Below are positions 7,447-15,926 of a DNA stretch of 37,222 nucleotides, in pieces. Below the pieces are notes generated by a model. It was not told the DNA's origin, made no database searches, and worked only from the letters and a program-made list of their open reading frames with translations. Source of the DNA: Acidimicrobiaceae bacterium (lineage in GTDB: Bacteria; Actinomycetota; Acidimicrobiia; Acidimicrobiales; Aldehydirespiratoraceae); contig VYBO01000050.1 in NCBI GenBank assembly GCA_009844405.1, forward strand, positions 1 through 37,222. The letters are read 5' to 3'. How positions within the stretch are numbered: position 1 is the stretch's first letter; the number at the start of each line of letters is the position of its first letter. Both the position numbers and the translations under genes were made by a program.

Positions 7447-7806
7447 ATGGAACTCGGGCCGGTACACCATGTATCGATCAACGTCCCCGACGTCGAGGCG
7501 GCCGCGCCGTTCTACACCGACGTGCTGGGCATGGCCGTGCTGCCCCGGCCCGACTTTGCATTCAACGGCCGCTGGCTGCGGACCCCCGGCGGCGGTGAGG
7601 TGCACCTCATCGAGGTCGAGGGCTGGGTGGCGCCCGAGGGCCAGCACTGGGCCTTCAAGGTCGACGACATCGACGCCGCGGTGACGGAGCTGCGGGATCA
7701 AGGCGTGGATGTGGCCGACCCCAAGCCGCTCCCGGGAACGCCGGCCCGCCAGACGTTCTTCTTCGACCCCGCCGGCAACATGATCGAACTAAACCAGCCG
7801 GGTTGA
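7447..7806 (+). CDS. VOC-family (glyoxalase/bleomycin-resistance fold) protein
   Basis: This 119-residue single-domain protein contains the two beta-alpha-beta-beta-beta modules of the vicinal-oxygen-chelate fold. It opens with GPVHHVSINVPDVEAAAPFY and ends FFFDPAGNMIELNQPG. Candidate metal ligands are the histidine of HHVSINV, the HLIE histidine/glutamate and the final MIELNQ glutamate. Reaction and substrate cannot be told. A TAGGTT box (7434-7439) overlaps the fpg stop and lies 7 bases before ATG 7447. The gene therefore appears to have its own leaderless promoter although it abuts fpg. It converges with the protease gene 15 bases downstream. Confidence 0.8.
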   Translation: MELGPVHHVSINVPDVEAAAPFYTDVLGMAVLPRPDFAFNGRWLRTPGGGEVHLIEVEGWVAPEGQHWAFKVDDIDAAVTELRDQGVDVADPKPLPGTPARQTFFFDPAGNMIELNQPG

Positions 7807-7821
7807 GCACCACATGGTCGC

Positions 7822-8187
7822 TCAGACCGCGGCCAGCATGAACGCGTCCACGGGCATTAGCCGCCCGTTCACCGGGTCGACGGCCAGACCGAAGATCTCC
7901 AGGGTGACCGCCCCGAGAAGGGGCATCGAGTCCTCGTCCCAGAACACGACCGGCGACATGGCCTGCCTGCCGTCGAGCCGCATCCGGGTCTCGCCGAAGC
8001 CCCGCTCCACGCGGCTGCCGTCGGCCAGGATGAAGCCCCTCGACTCGTGCGGCGTCACCCCCAGGCCCTCGAGGATCGAGGCCGGCAGCACGGTGTACGT
8101 CGCGCCCGAGTCGACCATGACCTCCACCTCCTCGTAGCGGCGGCCCTGCGGATCGGCGACGCCCAGCGTCACCGCGAATGTCCCCAT
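7822..8187 (-). CDS. Retropepsin-like (clan AA) aspartic protease
   Basis: The 121-residue protein carries one retropepsin-type active site, VMVDSGATYTVLP, near residue 29. The second signature is LLGAVTLEIFGLAVD near residue 92. Single-domain clan AA proteases work as dimers. There is no signal peptide or membrane segment, so it should act in the cytoplasm; the target is unknown. Start 8187 is supported by GGAGG 5 bases upstream. That ATG shares its A with the stop of a 9-codon leader ORF (TGATG), so the two are probably translationally coupled. The frame is open upstream to 8286, but those codons lie across the promoter and do not look coding. Confidence 0.78.
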   Translation of the reverse strand: MGTFAVTLGVADPQGRRYEEVEVMVDSGATYTVLPASILEGLGVTPHESRGFILADGSRVERGFGETRMRLDGRQAMSPVVFWDEDSMPLLGAVTLEIFGLAVDPVNGRLMPVDAFMLAAV

Positions 8188-8216
8188 CAGTCCTCCAAGC
8201 TCATGCACAACAACAT
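8187..8216 (-). CDS. Leaderless 9-codon upstream ORF (MLLCMSLED)
   Basis: A TACGGT box (8224-8229, minus strand) lies 7 bases before ATG 8216, the same spacing as the leaderless genes in this window. The ORF encodes MLLCMSLED and ends in TGA, overlapping the protease ATG as TGATG. The Shine-Dalgarno site for the protease (GGAGG) lies inside the last codons of the leader. It could be a regulatory leader peptide or simply a device that loads ribosomes. No family signature is possible at this length. Confidence 0.5.
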   Translation of the reverse strand: MLLCMSLED

Positions 8217-8275
8217 GCGAGGGACCGTACCCGCTCCGTCCCCTGCCCACAACATTGAAATGCACCCAAATAGAA

Positions 8276-9702
8276 CTATAGATCAAATCCCGTAGCTGCC
8301 GGCTGCCGAAGACCCGGAGCGGACTTTGATCCGTTCTCGGTCGCCCTGAAGACGTACCCGGGCTGTCCGTGCTCGAAGATGTCGAGGCCGCTGATCTCCA
8401 CCTCGGGCGGCACCCGGAGTCCGACCGTGTGCTTGATCACTGCGAACAGGATCCCGGTGGTGGCCGCCACCCACACGAACACCAGCGCCGCGCCGATGAA
8501 CTGCACCAGCAGATGGTCGAAGCCGCCGCCATAGAACAGCCCGGCGTTGTCGGTCGCCACGAAGCCGTCGCCGTGGCGGGCGAACAGGCCCACCGCGAGC
8601 GTGCCCCACAAGCCGCACACGCCGTGCACCGAGATGGCGCCCACCGGGTCGTCGATGCGGACCCGGTCGAAGAACGCCACCGATCCCACGACGATCACAC
8701 CGGCGACCGTTCCCGCCAGCACGGCGCCCACCGGGGTCATCGTGGCCGTGCCCGCGGTGATGCCGACCAGTCCGGCCAGCACCCCGTTGCCCGTCATGGC
8801 CACGTCGAGATGGCCGGTCCGCAACCACACGGCTGCGGCCGCGGTCACGCCACCGGCCGCAGCCGCCAACATCGTCGTCACTGCTGCTCTCATCACGACA
8901 TCGTCGGCAGCCAGTTCCGAGCCCGCGTTGAACCCGAACCAGCCGAACCACAGCACCAGGACGCCGACCACGACGAAGGCCACGCTGTGTCCGGGCATTG
9001 TCCGCGACTTGCCGTGACGGTCGTACTTGCCGATGCGGGGCCCCAGGAAGATCGCCCCCATCATCGCGGCCCAGCCCCCGGTGCTGTGCACGATCGTCGA
9101 GCCGGCGAAATCTCCGAACTTGGCGTCGCCGATGGCCAGGTCGGCCAGCAGCCCCTCGCCGCTCCAGAACGAGTGGACCACCACCGGGTAGATCAGAGCA
9201 GTCATGAAGAAGCTGAACACCAGGTAGGCCGACATCTTGGTCCGCTCGGCCATGGCCCCGAAGCGATCGTCACCGCAGTTGCCGCGAAGACCACCTGGAA
9301 GAAGAAGTCGGTGTACATGCTGAGGCCGCCCTCGGCGCTGAACCCCAACTCGGCACCGCTGAGGAAGAAGGTGTCGGTGCCCAGCAGCGAGCCGGCGTCG
9401 GTGCCGTAGGCGATGCCGTAGCCGACGGCGAAGAACGCCAAAGCGCCCACACACATGTCAGCGAGGTTCTTGGCCATGATGTTGCCGACATTCTTGGCCC
9501 TCGTCATGCCGGCCTCGACCATCCCGAACCCGGCCTGCATGATGAACACCAGCACACCGGCCATCAGCACCCAGAGATTGTCGATGACGACGGTCTCCGC
9601 CGACACGCCGACGTCCTGGGCCACAGCCGGGGCCGTGTTCAACACCACGACGCCAGCGGCTATAGCCGCTCCCACCCAGAACTTCCTGTGTATCCTTCGC
9701 AT
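8276..9702 (-). pseudogene. amt: Ammonium transporter, interrupted by a single-base frameshift
   Basis: Two adjacent frames together make a full Amt/AmtB channel of about 475 residues. It has a signal peptide ending near APAVAQ, then about 11 membrane segments. The first frame runs from ATG 9702 to SMYTDFFFQVVFAATAVTIAS and then loses homology. The second resumes at AMAERTKMSAYLVFSF and runs to the stop at 8276. The junction is a C run at 9256-9259 on the plus strand; one more base would restore IASGAMAERTK. AGGAGGG precedes the ATG by 9 bases. Real inactivation and a homopolymer sequencing error are both possible; everything else in the gene looks functional. No glnK follows it. Confidence 0.85.
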
Positions 9703-10011
9703 CCGACCTGCCCTCCTGAGCTGTCCGGCCGCGGCCGCCCCCGCTGACGCCGCGTCATCCGCAGGAGGATGGCCAGACTGTGTTTCCCGGAGGTTTCAGC
9801 AATATGAAACGTCTATGACGACACCCCGCGCCTCGACGCCAACGGCACCGGCCGATCCCCGAGCACCTCACCCGCAATGCAGACAGAGGCGCCCCGAGCC
9901 CTACATCCGTCGGGTCTTCGACGTCATCGCTGAGACGCCCCCATCACCAGTGACGAGGTCTTGCCCAGCTCATATGACTAGTTCAGAGCCTGTTTCTTAG
10001 ACCGGCAGTTG
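9703..10011. other. 309-base intergenic region between amt and tRNA-Glu
   Basis: This stretch holds the amt Shine-Dalgarno site next to base 9711 and the spaced GTTTC/GAAAC sites listed separately. Reading frames across it have non-coding composition. I see no terminator hairpin after tRNA-Glu and no RNA gene. Confidence 0.5.
9782..9810. promoter_or_regulatory. Spaced GTTTC/GAAAC half-sites upstream of amt (possible GlnR-type operator)
   Basis: GTTTC occurs at 9782-9786 and 9793-9797, with six bases between. GAAAC follows at 9806-9810, completing an inverted GTTTCA/TGAAAC pair with a six-base gap. Actinobacterial GlnR boxes use GAAAC-type half-sites with six-base gaps, and amt is a classic GlnR target. 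The GTNAC partner half-sites are not convincing, so this is only a candidate, 80-110 bases upstream of the amt start. Confidence 0.3.
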
Positions 10012-10084
10012 CACCCCGTACGGGATTTGAACCCGTGCTACCACCTTGAGAGGGTGGCGTCCTAGGCCGCTAGACGAACGGGGC
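10012..10084 (-). tRNA. tRNA-Glu (anticodon CTC)
   Basis: The 73-base cloverleaf on the minus strand starts GCCCCGT and pairs with ACGGGGT. The first/last acceptor pair is G-U. The anticodon stem is CCACC/GGTGG with loop CTCTCAA, giving anticodon CTC (glutamate, GAG codons). The T arm is ACGGG-TTCAAAT-CCCGT. CCA is not encoded. It lies downstream of tRNA-Gln on the same strand. Confidence 0.95.
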
Positions 10085-10133
10085 TGGTGCGGGCCTCAGG
10101 GCCCGCGGGCGGGCGAAGCCTATCGCCGGGTTG

Positions 10134-10171
10134 CCCGCTCCTGTTCGCTGCGCTCACGGGCCGCTCGGGCC
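10134..10171 (-). repeat. 38-base dispersed repeat, copy A (between two tRNA genes)
   Basis: Read on the minus strand, this sequence begins GGCCCGAGCGG and ends GAGCGGG. It matches 26590-26627 on the plus strand at 37 of 38 bases. It contains no gene and separates tRNA-Gln from tRNA-Glu. Confidence 0.85.
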
Positions 10172-10177
10172 CTAGGG

Positions 10178-10249
10178 TTCGGGGAGGAGGACTCGAACCC
10201 CCAATGGCTGGACCAGAACCAGCAGTGTTACCGATTACACCATCCCCGA
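10178..10249 (-). tRNA. tRNA-Gln (anticodon CTG)
   Basis: This is a 72-base cloverleaf on the minus strand. The acceptor stem TCGGGGA/TCCCCGA is perfect, with discriminator A. The anticodon stem is GCTGG/CCAGC with loop TTCTGGT, giving anticodon CTG (glutamine, CAG codons). CCA is not encoded. It is followed by tRNA-Glu on the same strand, a pairing often seen in actinomycetes. Confidence 0.95.
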
Positions 10250-10300
10250 AGGAGCGGCTCAGGCTACCCGACCGGGCCGGGGCACCCACGGCGAGGACGG

Positions 10301-11341
10301 CTAGACGCCCGCCCTGGAGTTGAGATCGGCGAGTTGATCCCGAGTGCCCAGCGCAATCAATACATCGTCGGCTGCCAGCACGAAATCGTCCGGCGGGCTG
10401 GTCACGAAGGACCCGTCGCGCCGCACGGCCAGGACGGTTGCACCGGTGGACTCGTCAATCTCGCACGCGGCCAAGGCCCGGCCGGCGAACGGCCCGTGGG
10501 CGGTGACGGGCGTCTCGGCGAGGCGCACCGAGAGTTCCTCGGCTTGCATGACCACCCCGAGGAACTCGACAACGCCGGGCTGGAGCACCAGAGCGGCCAT
10601 CCTCGACCCGCCGATCTCGTGGGTGTTGACCACCCGGTCCACACCGGCCTGGCGCAGCTTCGGCTCCGCGGAGGAGCTGTTGGAGCGGGCCACGATGAAC
10701 AGGCTCGGACGCATCGAGCGGGCTGTCAGGGCGATGTAAAGGTTGTCAACGTCGGAGTCGAGCGCCAGCACCAGCGTGCTGGCCCGCTGGAGGCCGGCCG
10801 CCACCAGCACGTCGTCATCGGTGGCCTCGCCGACGACGGTGTGGGGCAGCGCTTCCTCGTCCAGTTCGCTGCGGTCGATCACCACCACCGTACGGCCCTC
10901 GGCGGTCAGCTCGCGGTAGATGGCCCGCCCGACCTGCCCGTAGCCGCACAACACGACATGGTCCCTCAGCCGATCGATCTGCTTCTGCATGCGCCGCCTC
11001 CGAATCTCGTCATCGAGCCGGCCCTCGAAGAGAGACTCTATGAGAACGCTCAGGGTGTAGAGGGCCGCGCCAACCCCGAACATGATCAGCAAGATGGTGA
11101 ACACCCGGTAGCTGTCGGTGACCGTGCCGATCTCCTCGTAGCCGACCGTGGTGATCGTGATGACGGTCTGGTAGAGGGCCTCCCCCACCGTCAGCCCGAG
11201 CCGGTGGTACCCGAACGTGCCCACCGCGGTCACAAGCACGAGCACGCTCAACCCGGTCCAGAAGCGGCCCCAGGGATCCTGGGGGGCACCCCTGACCAGA
11301 TACGGATGACGCGCGCCGCGTCCGCGAACCCGGAACCTCAC
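10301..11341 (-). CDS. Two-TM potassium channel with RCK (TrkA-N/TrkA-C) domains
   Basis: The 346-residue protein has the plan of an MthK-like or Kch-like K+ channel. TM1 is near residues 25-45, the pore loop carries the selectivity filter TITTVGYEEIG near residue 70, and TM2 lies near 85-105. A charged linker leads to an RCK/TrkA-N domain with the Rossmann motif HVVLCGYGQVGRAIY, and then a TrkA-C domain. It conducts K+ across the inner membrane, gated by ligand at the RCK ring. The start is set to GTG 11341 because a TAGTCT box (11350-11355, minus strand) lies 8 bases upstream. The open frame extends further but runs into the divergent methyltransferase gene. Confidence 0.88.
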   Translation of the reverse strand: MRFRVRGRGARHPYLVRGAPQDPWGRFWTGLSVLVLVTAVGTFGYHRLGLTVGEALYQTVITITTVGYEEIGTVTDSYRVFTILLIMFGVGAALYTLSVLIESLFEGRLDDEIRRRRMQKQIDRLRDHVVLCGYGQVGRAIYRELTAEGRTVVVIDRSELDEEALPHTVVGEATDDDVLVAAGLQRASTLVLALDSDVDNLYIALTARSMRPSLFIVARSNSSSAEPKLRQAGVDRVVNTHEIGGSRMAALVLQPGVVEFLGVVMQAEELSVRLAETPVTAHGPFAGRALAACEIDESTGATVLAVRRDGSFVTSPPDDFVLAADDVLIALGTRDQLADLNSRAGV

Positions 11342-11398
11342 CGGGGCCAAGACTAGATGGACCGGATGCACCGGAGGGGTGCTTGTACCTTGGGCAGC

Positions 11399-12010
11399 GT
11401 GAGCGAGACGGTCGGCGTCGGCCCCCATCCCGAGCCGTGGCCCCCCGGCGACCACCTTGATCCTGAACTGCTCGCCGGCGGCGACCGGCGCAACGTGGTC
11501 GACCGGTACCGCTACTGGGGCGTGGACGCCATCAAGGCCGACCTGGACGCCCGACGGCACCCCTTCCATGTGGCCATCGAGAACTGGGAGCACGACCGCA
11601 ACATCGGCACGGTGGTGCGCACTGCCAACGCCTTCGCCGCCGCTGAGGTGCACATAGTGGGGCGGCGACGCTGGAACCGGCGCGGGGCGATGATGACCGA
11701 CGTGTACCAGCACATCCGCCACCACGACACGGTGGAGGAACTGGCCGCCTGGGCCGCGGCCGAGGGGCTGCCGGTCGTGGGTGTCGACAACCTTCCCGGT
11801 GCCGTGCCGCTGGAGACCGCCGACCTGCCCGAGCGCTGCGTGCTGCTGTTCGGTCAGGAGGGCCCGGGCCTGTCAGCGGAGGCCCGGGCCGCGGCCGCCC
11901 AGGTCCTGTCCATCTCCCAGTTCGGCTCGACCCGCTCCATCAACGCGGGCGTGGCGGCCGGCATTGCCATGCACGCCTGGATCCGCCACTGGGCCGCGCC
12001 CGCCGACTGA
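11399..12010 (+). CDS. SpoU/TrmH-family RNA 2'-O-ribose methyltransferase
   Basis: The 203-residue protein has the three SPOUT motifs of the TrmH family: NIGTVVRTANAF near residue 72, VLLFGQEGPGLS near 150 and SISQFGSTRSINAGVAAGIAM near 172. Members fold as a trefoil knot, bind S-adenosylmethionine and methylate a ribose in tRNA or rRNA. The target here cannot be told; a tRNA target is as likely as rRNA. GTG 11399 is chosen because TACCTT (11386-11391) lies 7 bases upstream. The gene is divergent from the K+ channel gene and convergent with the metallophosphoesterase gene, with palindromic repeat copy 2 in between. Confidence 0.9.
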   Translation: MSETVGVGPHPEPWPPGDHLDPELLAGGDRRNVVDRYRYWGVDAIKADLDARRHPFHVAIENWEHDRNIGTVVRTANAFAAAEVHIVGRRRWNRRGAMMTDVYQHIRHHDTVEELAAWAAAEGLPVVGVDNLPGAVPLETADLPERCVLLFGQEGPGLSAEARAAAAQVLSISQFGSTRSINAGVAAGIAMHAWIRHWAAPAD

Positions 12011-12023
12011 CCCCACCCATCCC

Positions 12024-12070
12024 GAATTGGCAGCGCTGTGCACGAATAGCGTGCATCCTGCTGCCAATTC
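12024..12070. repeat. Palindromic repeat, copy 2
   Basis: This is a 47-base copy with perfect 11-base arms, GAATTGGCAGC and GCTGCCAATTC. The 25-base interior holds its own inverted pair TGCACG/CGTGCA. It lies 13 bases after the methyltransferase stop and 6 bases before the stop of the convergent gene, a position typical of bidirectional terminators or REP elements. Confidence 0.9.
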
Positions 12071-12076
12071 CTGGGG

Positions 12077-13174
12077 CTAGCCCACCAGGTCGATTATCCC
12101 GATCGATGGCCTGACGCCGAAACGAAGCTGGGGGGCGTTGTCCCGCTCACGACCCACTCCGGTCGAGACGTAGACGGGCGTTCCGTCCAGTACGTGCAGT
12201 CCACCGGCTGCGACATGTCTCGGCACGTCCGAGAGCGTCAGGGGAGGCCCGAAGAACGGCAGCGAAACCTGCCCGCCGTGGGTATGGCCCGATACCAGCA
12301 GGTCGACGGACCGTCCCTCGAGCAGTTCGATCGCATCGGGCTTGTGGGCGAGGAATATGCGCACTCCGGCCTGGTCGTCGTCGGAAAGCTGGTCGGCGAC
12401 CCGTTGAGCCGCTCTCTCATCGCTGAACAGGGTTGTCCCGCCGACGCTCACGACGTTGCCGTTGACCACCAGAGTCTCGACCTCGTTGTCGAGCACCCTG
12501 GCGCCGGTTCCCTCAGTGATGGCCCGAAGGCCGGCGACCGTGTCGGTGTTGCCGCTCACCAGGAAGACGGTCGACGCTGCATCGACCAGCCGCTGGATCA
12601 CTTCGGAGAATTGCGGCGCCCGCTCGTCGAAGAGGTCCTCATCGAACTGGTAGAGATCTCCCGGAACGAGAACCATGTCCGGCGCCGCCTCGATCAACCG
12701 GTCGACCGCCTCATTCTCATAGGACCCGATCGCGGTGGTCTGGAGATCGGCCAGCACGCCGACACGGATCGGCTCCCCGATGCCGTCGACGGTCAGCTCC
12801 GCGGAATCCGTCCTCAGCCAGAACGGCTCGATATGGGTCGCATAGATGCCCACCGGGATCGCCAGCAGGGCCGCGATACAGAGAGCCGTGATGACGCCAG
12901 AGCGCTCACGAACCAGCACCAGCACGATCGCGCCGGCCAGCGGCACACCGATGGTGAGCACCAGATAGACGACATGGATGACGGTGAACCCGTCGAGCGC
13001 GGTGATCCCGAGCGCACCGGCGCTGAAGATGAGCGAGCCAACGATCCCGACGGCGGCGCCACGAACGGCTACAAGCCCGGCGTGGACCCTCCCGCGGATC
13101 CAGACAACCGAAGCGATGCCCGACGCCGCGCCGACAACGAGGGCGGCTGCAATCGCGTAGTAGTTCAGGAGCAC
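12077..13174 (-). CDS. Membrane-anchored metallophosphoesterase (calcineurin-like)
   Basis: The 365-residue protein begins with about four hydrophobic segments (residues 1-130). A calcineurin-type metallophosphoesterase domain follows, containing VGVLADLQTT near 155, LVPGDLYQ near 185, FLVSGNTDT near 220 and LVSGHTHGGQ near 290. The domain is of the YkuE/YaeI-like kind that may act on phospholipids outside or at the membrane. One oddity is that the first motif reads D-L-Q, where D-x-H is usual for metal binding. The start is GTG 13174, with TATCGT (13182-13187, minus strand) 7 bases upstream. It is divergent from valS. Confidence 0.85.
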   Translation of the reverse strand: MLLNYYAIAAALVVGAASGIASVVWIRGRVHAGLVAVRGAAVGIVGSLIFSAGALGITALDGFTVIHVVYLVLTIGVPLAGAIVLVLVRERSGVITALCIAALLAIPVGIYATHIEPFWLRTDSAELTVDGIGEPIRVGVLADLQTTAIGSYENEAVDRLIEAAPDMVLVPGDLYQFDEDLFDERAPQFSEVIQRLVDAASTVFLVSGNTDTVAGLRAITEGTGARVLDNEVETLVVNGNVVSVGGTTLFSDERAAQRVADQLSDDDQAGVRIFLAHKPDAIELLEGRSVDLLVSGHTHGGQVSLPFFGPPLTLSDVPRHVAAGGLHVLDGTPVYVSTGVGRERDNAPQLRFGVRPSIGIIDLVG

Positions 13175-13316
13175 CAGCCGAACGATACGACCACATCGGC
13201 CAACCCTCGGACGGCGCCGACCTCGACCCAGGCTTGAGCTGTTGCCGCCGAGCCGGCTCGAACCCGCCGGGCGAGTGGTCGGGCATGCTCGGTGAGCGGT
13301 TAGCGTTGGCGCCCGC

Positions 13317-15914
13317 ATGAGCCGACTCGCTGACGAGACGACCCAGGCCGCGGTTCCCGACAAGCCTGTCCTCGAAGGCCTCGAGGCCAAGTGGGACGCC
13401 GACTGGGAGGCGTCCGGGATCTACCGGTTCGACGAGACGCGGCCCAGGGCCGAGGTGTTCTCCATCGACACTCCCCCGCCGACCGTGAGCGGCTCGCTGC
13501 ACGTGGGCCACGTGTTCAGCTACACCCACACCGACATCATCGCCCGCCACCGCCGCATGGCCGGCCAGGCCGTGTTCTACCCCATGGGCTGGGACGACAA
13601 CGGGCTGCCCACCGAGCGCCGGGTGCAGAACTACTACGGCGTGCGCTGCGACCCGTCGCTGCCCTACGACCCGGACTTCGCGGCCCCGCCCGACGCGGGT
13701 CGCCCATCCGCGGTGGCCAAGCGCCGGACCATCGCAGTGAGCCGGCCCAACTTCATCGACCTGTGCGAGGAGCTCACCGCCTCCGACGAGCGAGCCTTCG
13801 AGGACCTGTTCAGGCGGATCGGGCTGTCGGTGGACTGGACCCGCACCTACGCCACCATCGACACGCACTGCCGCCGGGTGTCGCAGCTCGCCTTCCTGGA
13901 GAACCTCGAGCGGGGCGAGGCCTACCAGATCGAGGCCCCGTCGCTGTGGGACGTGACCTTCCAGACCGCGGTGGCCCAGGCCGAACTCGACGACCGGGAG
14001 GTGCCCGGCGCCTACCACAAGCTGCGCTTCGCCGGCACCGGCGGCGCTGAGGACATCTGGATCGACACCACCCGGCCCGAACTGGTGCCGTCGTGCGTGG
14101 CGCTGGTGGCCCACCCCGATGACGGCCGCTACCGGCCGAGGTTCGGGTCGACGGTGCGCACCCCGGTGTTCGACGTCGAGGTGCCGGTGGTGGCCCACGA
14201 GCTCGCCGACCCCGACAAGGGCACCGGCATCGCCATGATCTGCACCTTCGGCGACACCGCCGACGTGACCTGGTGGCGCGAGCTCGACCTGCCGGTGCGC
14301 ACCGTGATCGGGCGCGACGGGCGCCTCGCGGCCGAGCCGCCCGCGGCCGTCGAGTCGGCGGCGGGCCGGGCCGCCTACGCCCGCCTGGCCGGCAAGACGG
14401 CGGTGCAGGCCCGCACCGAGATCGCAGCCGTCTTCGCCGAATCCGGCGACATCGACGGTGAGCCCCGCCCCATCACCCACCCGGTCAAGTTCTTCGAGAA
14501 GGGCGACAAGCCGCTGGAGATCGTGTCCAGCCGCCAGTGGTACATCCGCAACGGCGGGCGCGACGACGACCTGCGCCAGGCCCTCATCGACCGGGGCAAC
14601 CAGATGAACTGGGTCCCCGGCTACATGCGGGCCCGCTACGAGAGCTGGATCGCGGGGCTCAGCGGCGACTGGCTCATCAGCCGCCAGCGCTTCTTCGGCG
14701 TGCCCATCCCGCTGTGGTACCGCCTCGACGCCGACGGCTCGCCGGACTGGCACAACCCGATCCGGCCCGACCCCGGCACCCTGCCGGTGGACCCGTCCTC
14801 GGACTGCCCGCCCGGCTACGACGAGTCCCAGCGGGGCCGGCCCGGCGGCTTCGCGGGCGACCCCGACGTGATGGACACGTGGGCCACCTCGTCGCTCACG
14901 CCCCAGATCGCCACCGGCTGGCGCACCGACGAGGCCCTCTACGCGTCCACCTTCCCGATGGACATGCGGCCCCAGGCCCACGACATCATCCGCACGTGGC
15001 TGTTCTCGACGGTGGTGCGGGCCCATTTCGACGCCGACGCCGTGCCCTGGCACAACTGCGCGCTGTCGGGCTGGATCCTCGACCCCGACCGCAAGAAGAT
15101 GTCCAAGTCGAGGGGCAACGTGCAGGTGCCCACCGACCTGCTGGAGCGTTACGGCGCCGACGCGGTCCGCTACTGGGCCGCCTGCGGCCGCCCCGGCACC
15201 GACACCGCCTTCGACGAGCAGCAGTTCCGCATCGGCCGCCGCCTGGCCGTCAAGCTGCTCAACGCCTCCAAGTTCGTGCTGCGCTTCGACGATCCCGGCG
15301 ACGGCGATGTCACCGAGGCTCTGGACCGCTCGATGCTGCACCGCCTCGCCGACCTGGTCGACGAGGCCACCCGAGCCCTAGACGCCTTCGACTACGCCCG
15401 GGCCCTGGAACGCACCGAGTCGTTCTTCTGGTCCTTCACCGATGACCATCTGGAATTGGTGAAGGCCCGGGCTTACGGGGAGCAAGGCCCGGACGCGTCG
15501 GTGTCGGCCCGGCGCGCGCTGCGGACCGCGCTCGGCGTGCTGCAGCAGTTGTTCGCGCCGTTCATGCCCTTCGTGGCCGAGGAGGTGTGGCGCTGGTGGC
15601 ACCCCTCCTCCGTCCATGCGTCGGCGTGGCCCCAGTCCGGGCCGCTGCGAGCCGCCGCGGGCGACGCGGGGGCGCTGCCCGGCGCGGTGGCCGCGGCGGT
15701 GCTGGGCGAGGTGCGCCGGGCCAAGTCCGAGGCCAAGCGGCCGCTGCGCACCGAGGTTGACCGGGCCACCGTCACCGACACCGCCGAGCGGATCGCGGTA
15801 CTAGAGGCCGTTGCCGACGACGTCTGCGCCGCGGGCCGCGTCAGTGAGCTGGTCACCGCCGAGGGGCGCGAGCTGGCGGTGGCCTGCGAGTTGGCCCCCG
15901 AGGCAGCCGCCTAG
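13317..15914 (+). CDS. valS: Valyl-tRNA synthetase
   Basis: ValS charges tRNA-Val. The 865-residue class I synthetase has the HIGH-type signature PTVSGSLHVGHVFSYTHTD near residue 58 and the KMSKS loop DRKKMSKSRGN near 595. An editing (CP1) domain lies between them, and an anticodon-binding domain follows in the last 230 residues. The C-terminal arm is compact. ATG 13317 follows a TAGCGT box (13301-13306) by 10 bases, a little longer than elsewhere in the window. No T-box leader is visible in the 142-base divergent gap. Three palindromic repeats in tandem follow the gene. Confidence 0.96.
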   Translation: MSRLADETTQAAVPDKPVLEGLEAKWDADWEASGIYRFDETRPRAEVFSIDTPPPTVSGSLHVGHVFSYTHTDIIARHRRMAGQAVFYPMGWDDNGLPTERRVQNYYGVRCDPSLPYDPDFAAPPDAGRPSAVAKRRTIAVSRPNFIDLCEELTASDERAFEDLFRRIGLSVDWTRTYATIDTHCRRVSQLAFLENLERGEAYQIEAPSLWDVTFQTAVAQAELDDREVPGAYHKLRFAGTGGAEDIWIDTTRPELVPSCVALVAHPDDGRYRPRFGSTVRTPVFDVEVPVVAHELADPDKGTGIAMICTFGDTADVTWWRELDLPVRTVIGRDGRLAAEPPAAVESAAGRAAYARLAGKTAVQARTEIAAVFAESGDIDGEPRPITHPVKFFEKGDKPLEIVSSRQWYIRNGGRDDDLRQALIDRGNQMNWVPGYMRARYESWIAGLSGDWLISRQRFFGVPIPLWYRLDADGSPDWHNPIRPDPGTLPVDPSSDCPPGYDESQRGRPGGFAGDPDVMDTWATSSLTPQIATGWRTDEALYASTFPMDMRPQAHDIIRTWLFSTVVRAHFDADAVPWHNCALSGWILDPDRKKMSKSRGNVQVPTDLLERYGADAVRYWAACGRPGTDTAFDEQQFRIGRRLAVKLLNASKFVLRFDDPGDGDVTEALDRSMLHRLADLVDEATRALDAFDYARALERTESFFWSFTDDHLELVKARAYGEQGPDASVSARRALRTALGVLQQLFAPFMPFVAEEVWRWWHPSSVHASAWPQSGPLRAAAGDAGALPGAVAAAVLGEVRRAKSEAKRPLRTEVDRATVTDTAERIAVLEAVADDVCAAGRVSELVTAEGRELAVACELAPEAAA

Positions 15915-15926
15915 CTCACCAATACG

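Noticed and set aside
9250-9262. Programmed frameshift in amt
   Set aside because: No slippery heptamer or downstream structure is apparent, and ammonium transporters are not known to use recoding. A deletion or sequencing error is simpler.
13175-13316. T-box or other riboswitch upstream of valS
   Set aside because: The 142-base divergent gap has no T-box motif or antiterminator pattern, and the promoter box is only 10 bases from the start codon.
12906-15341. 811-codon open frame on the minus strand opposite valS
   Set aside because: It is a mirror of valS codon bias with no domain signature, and it crosses the phosphoesterase/valS divergent promoter region.
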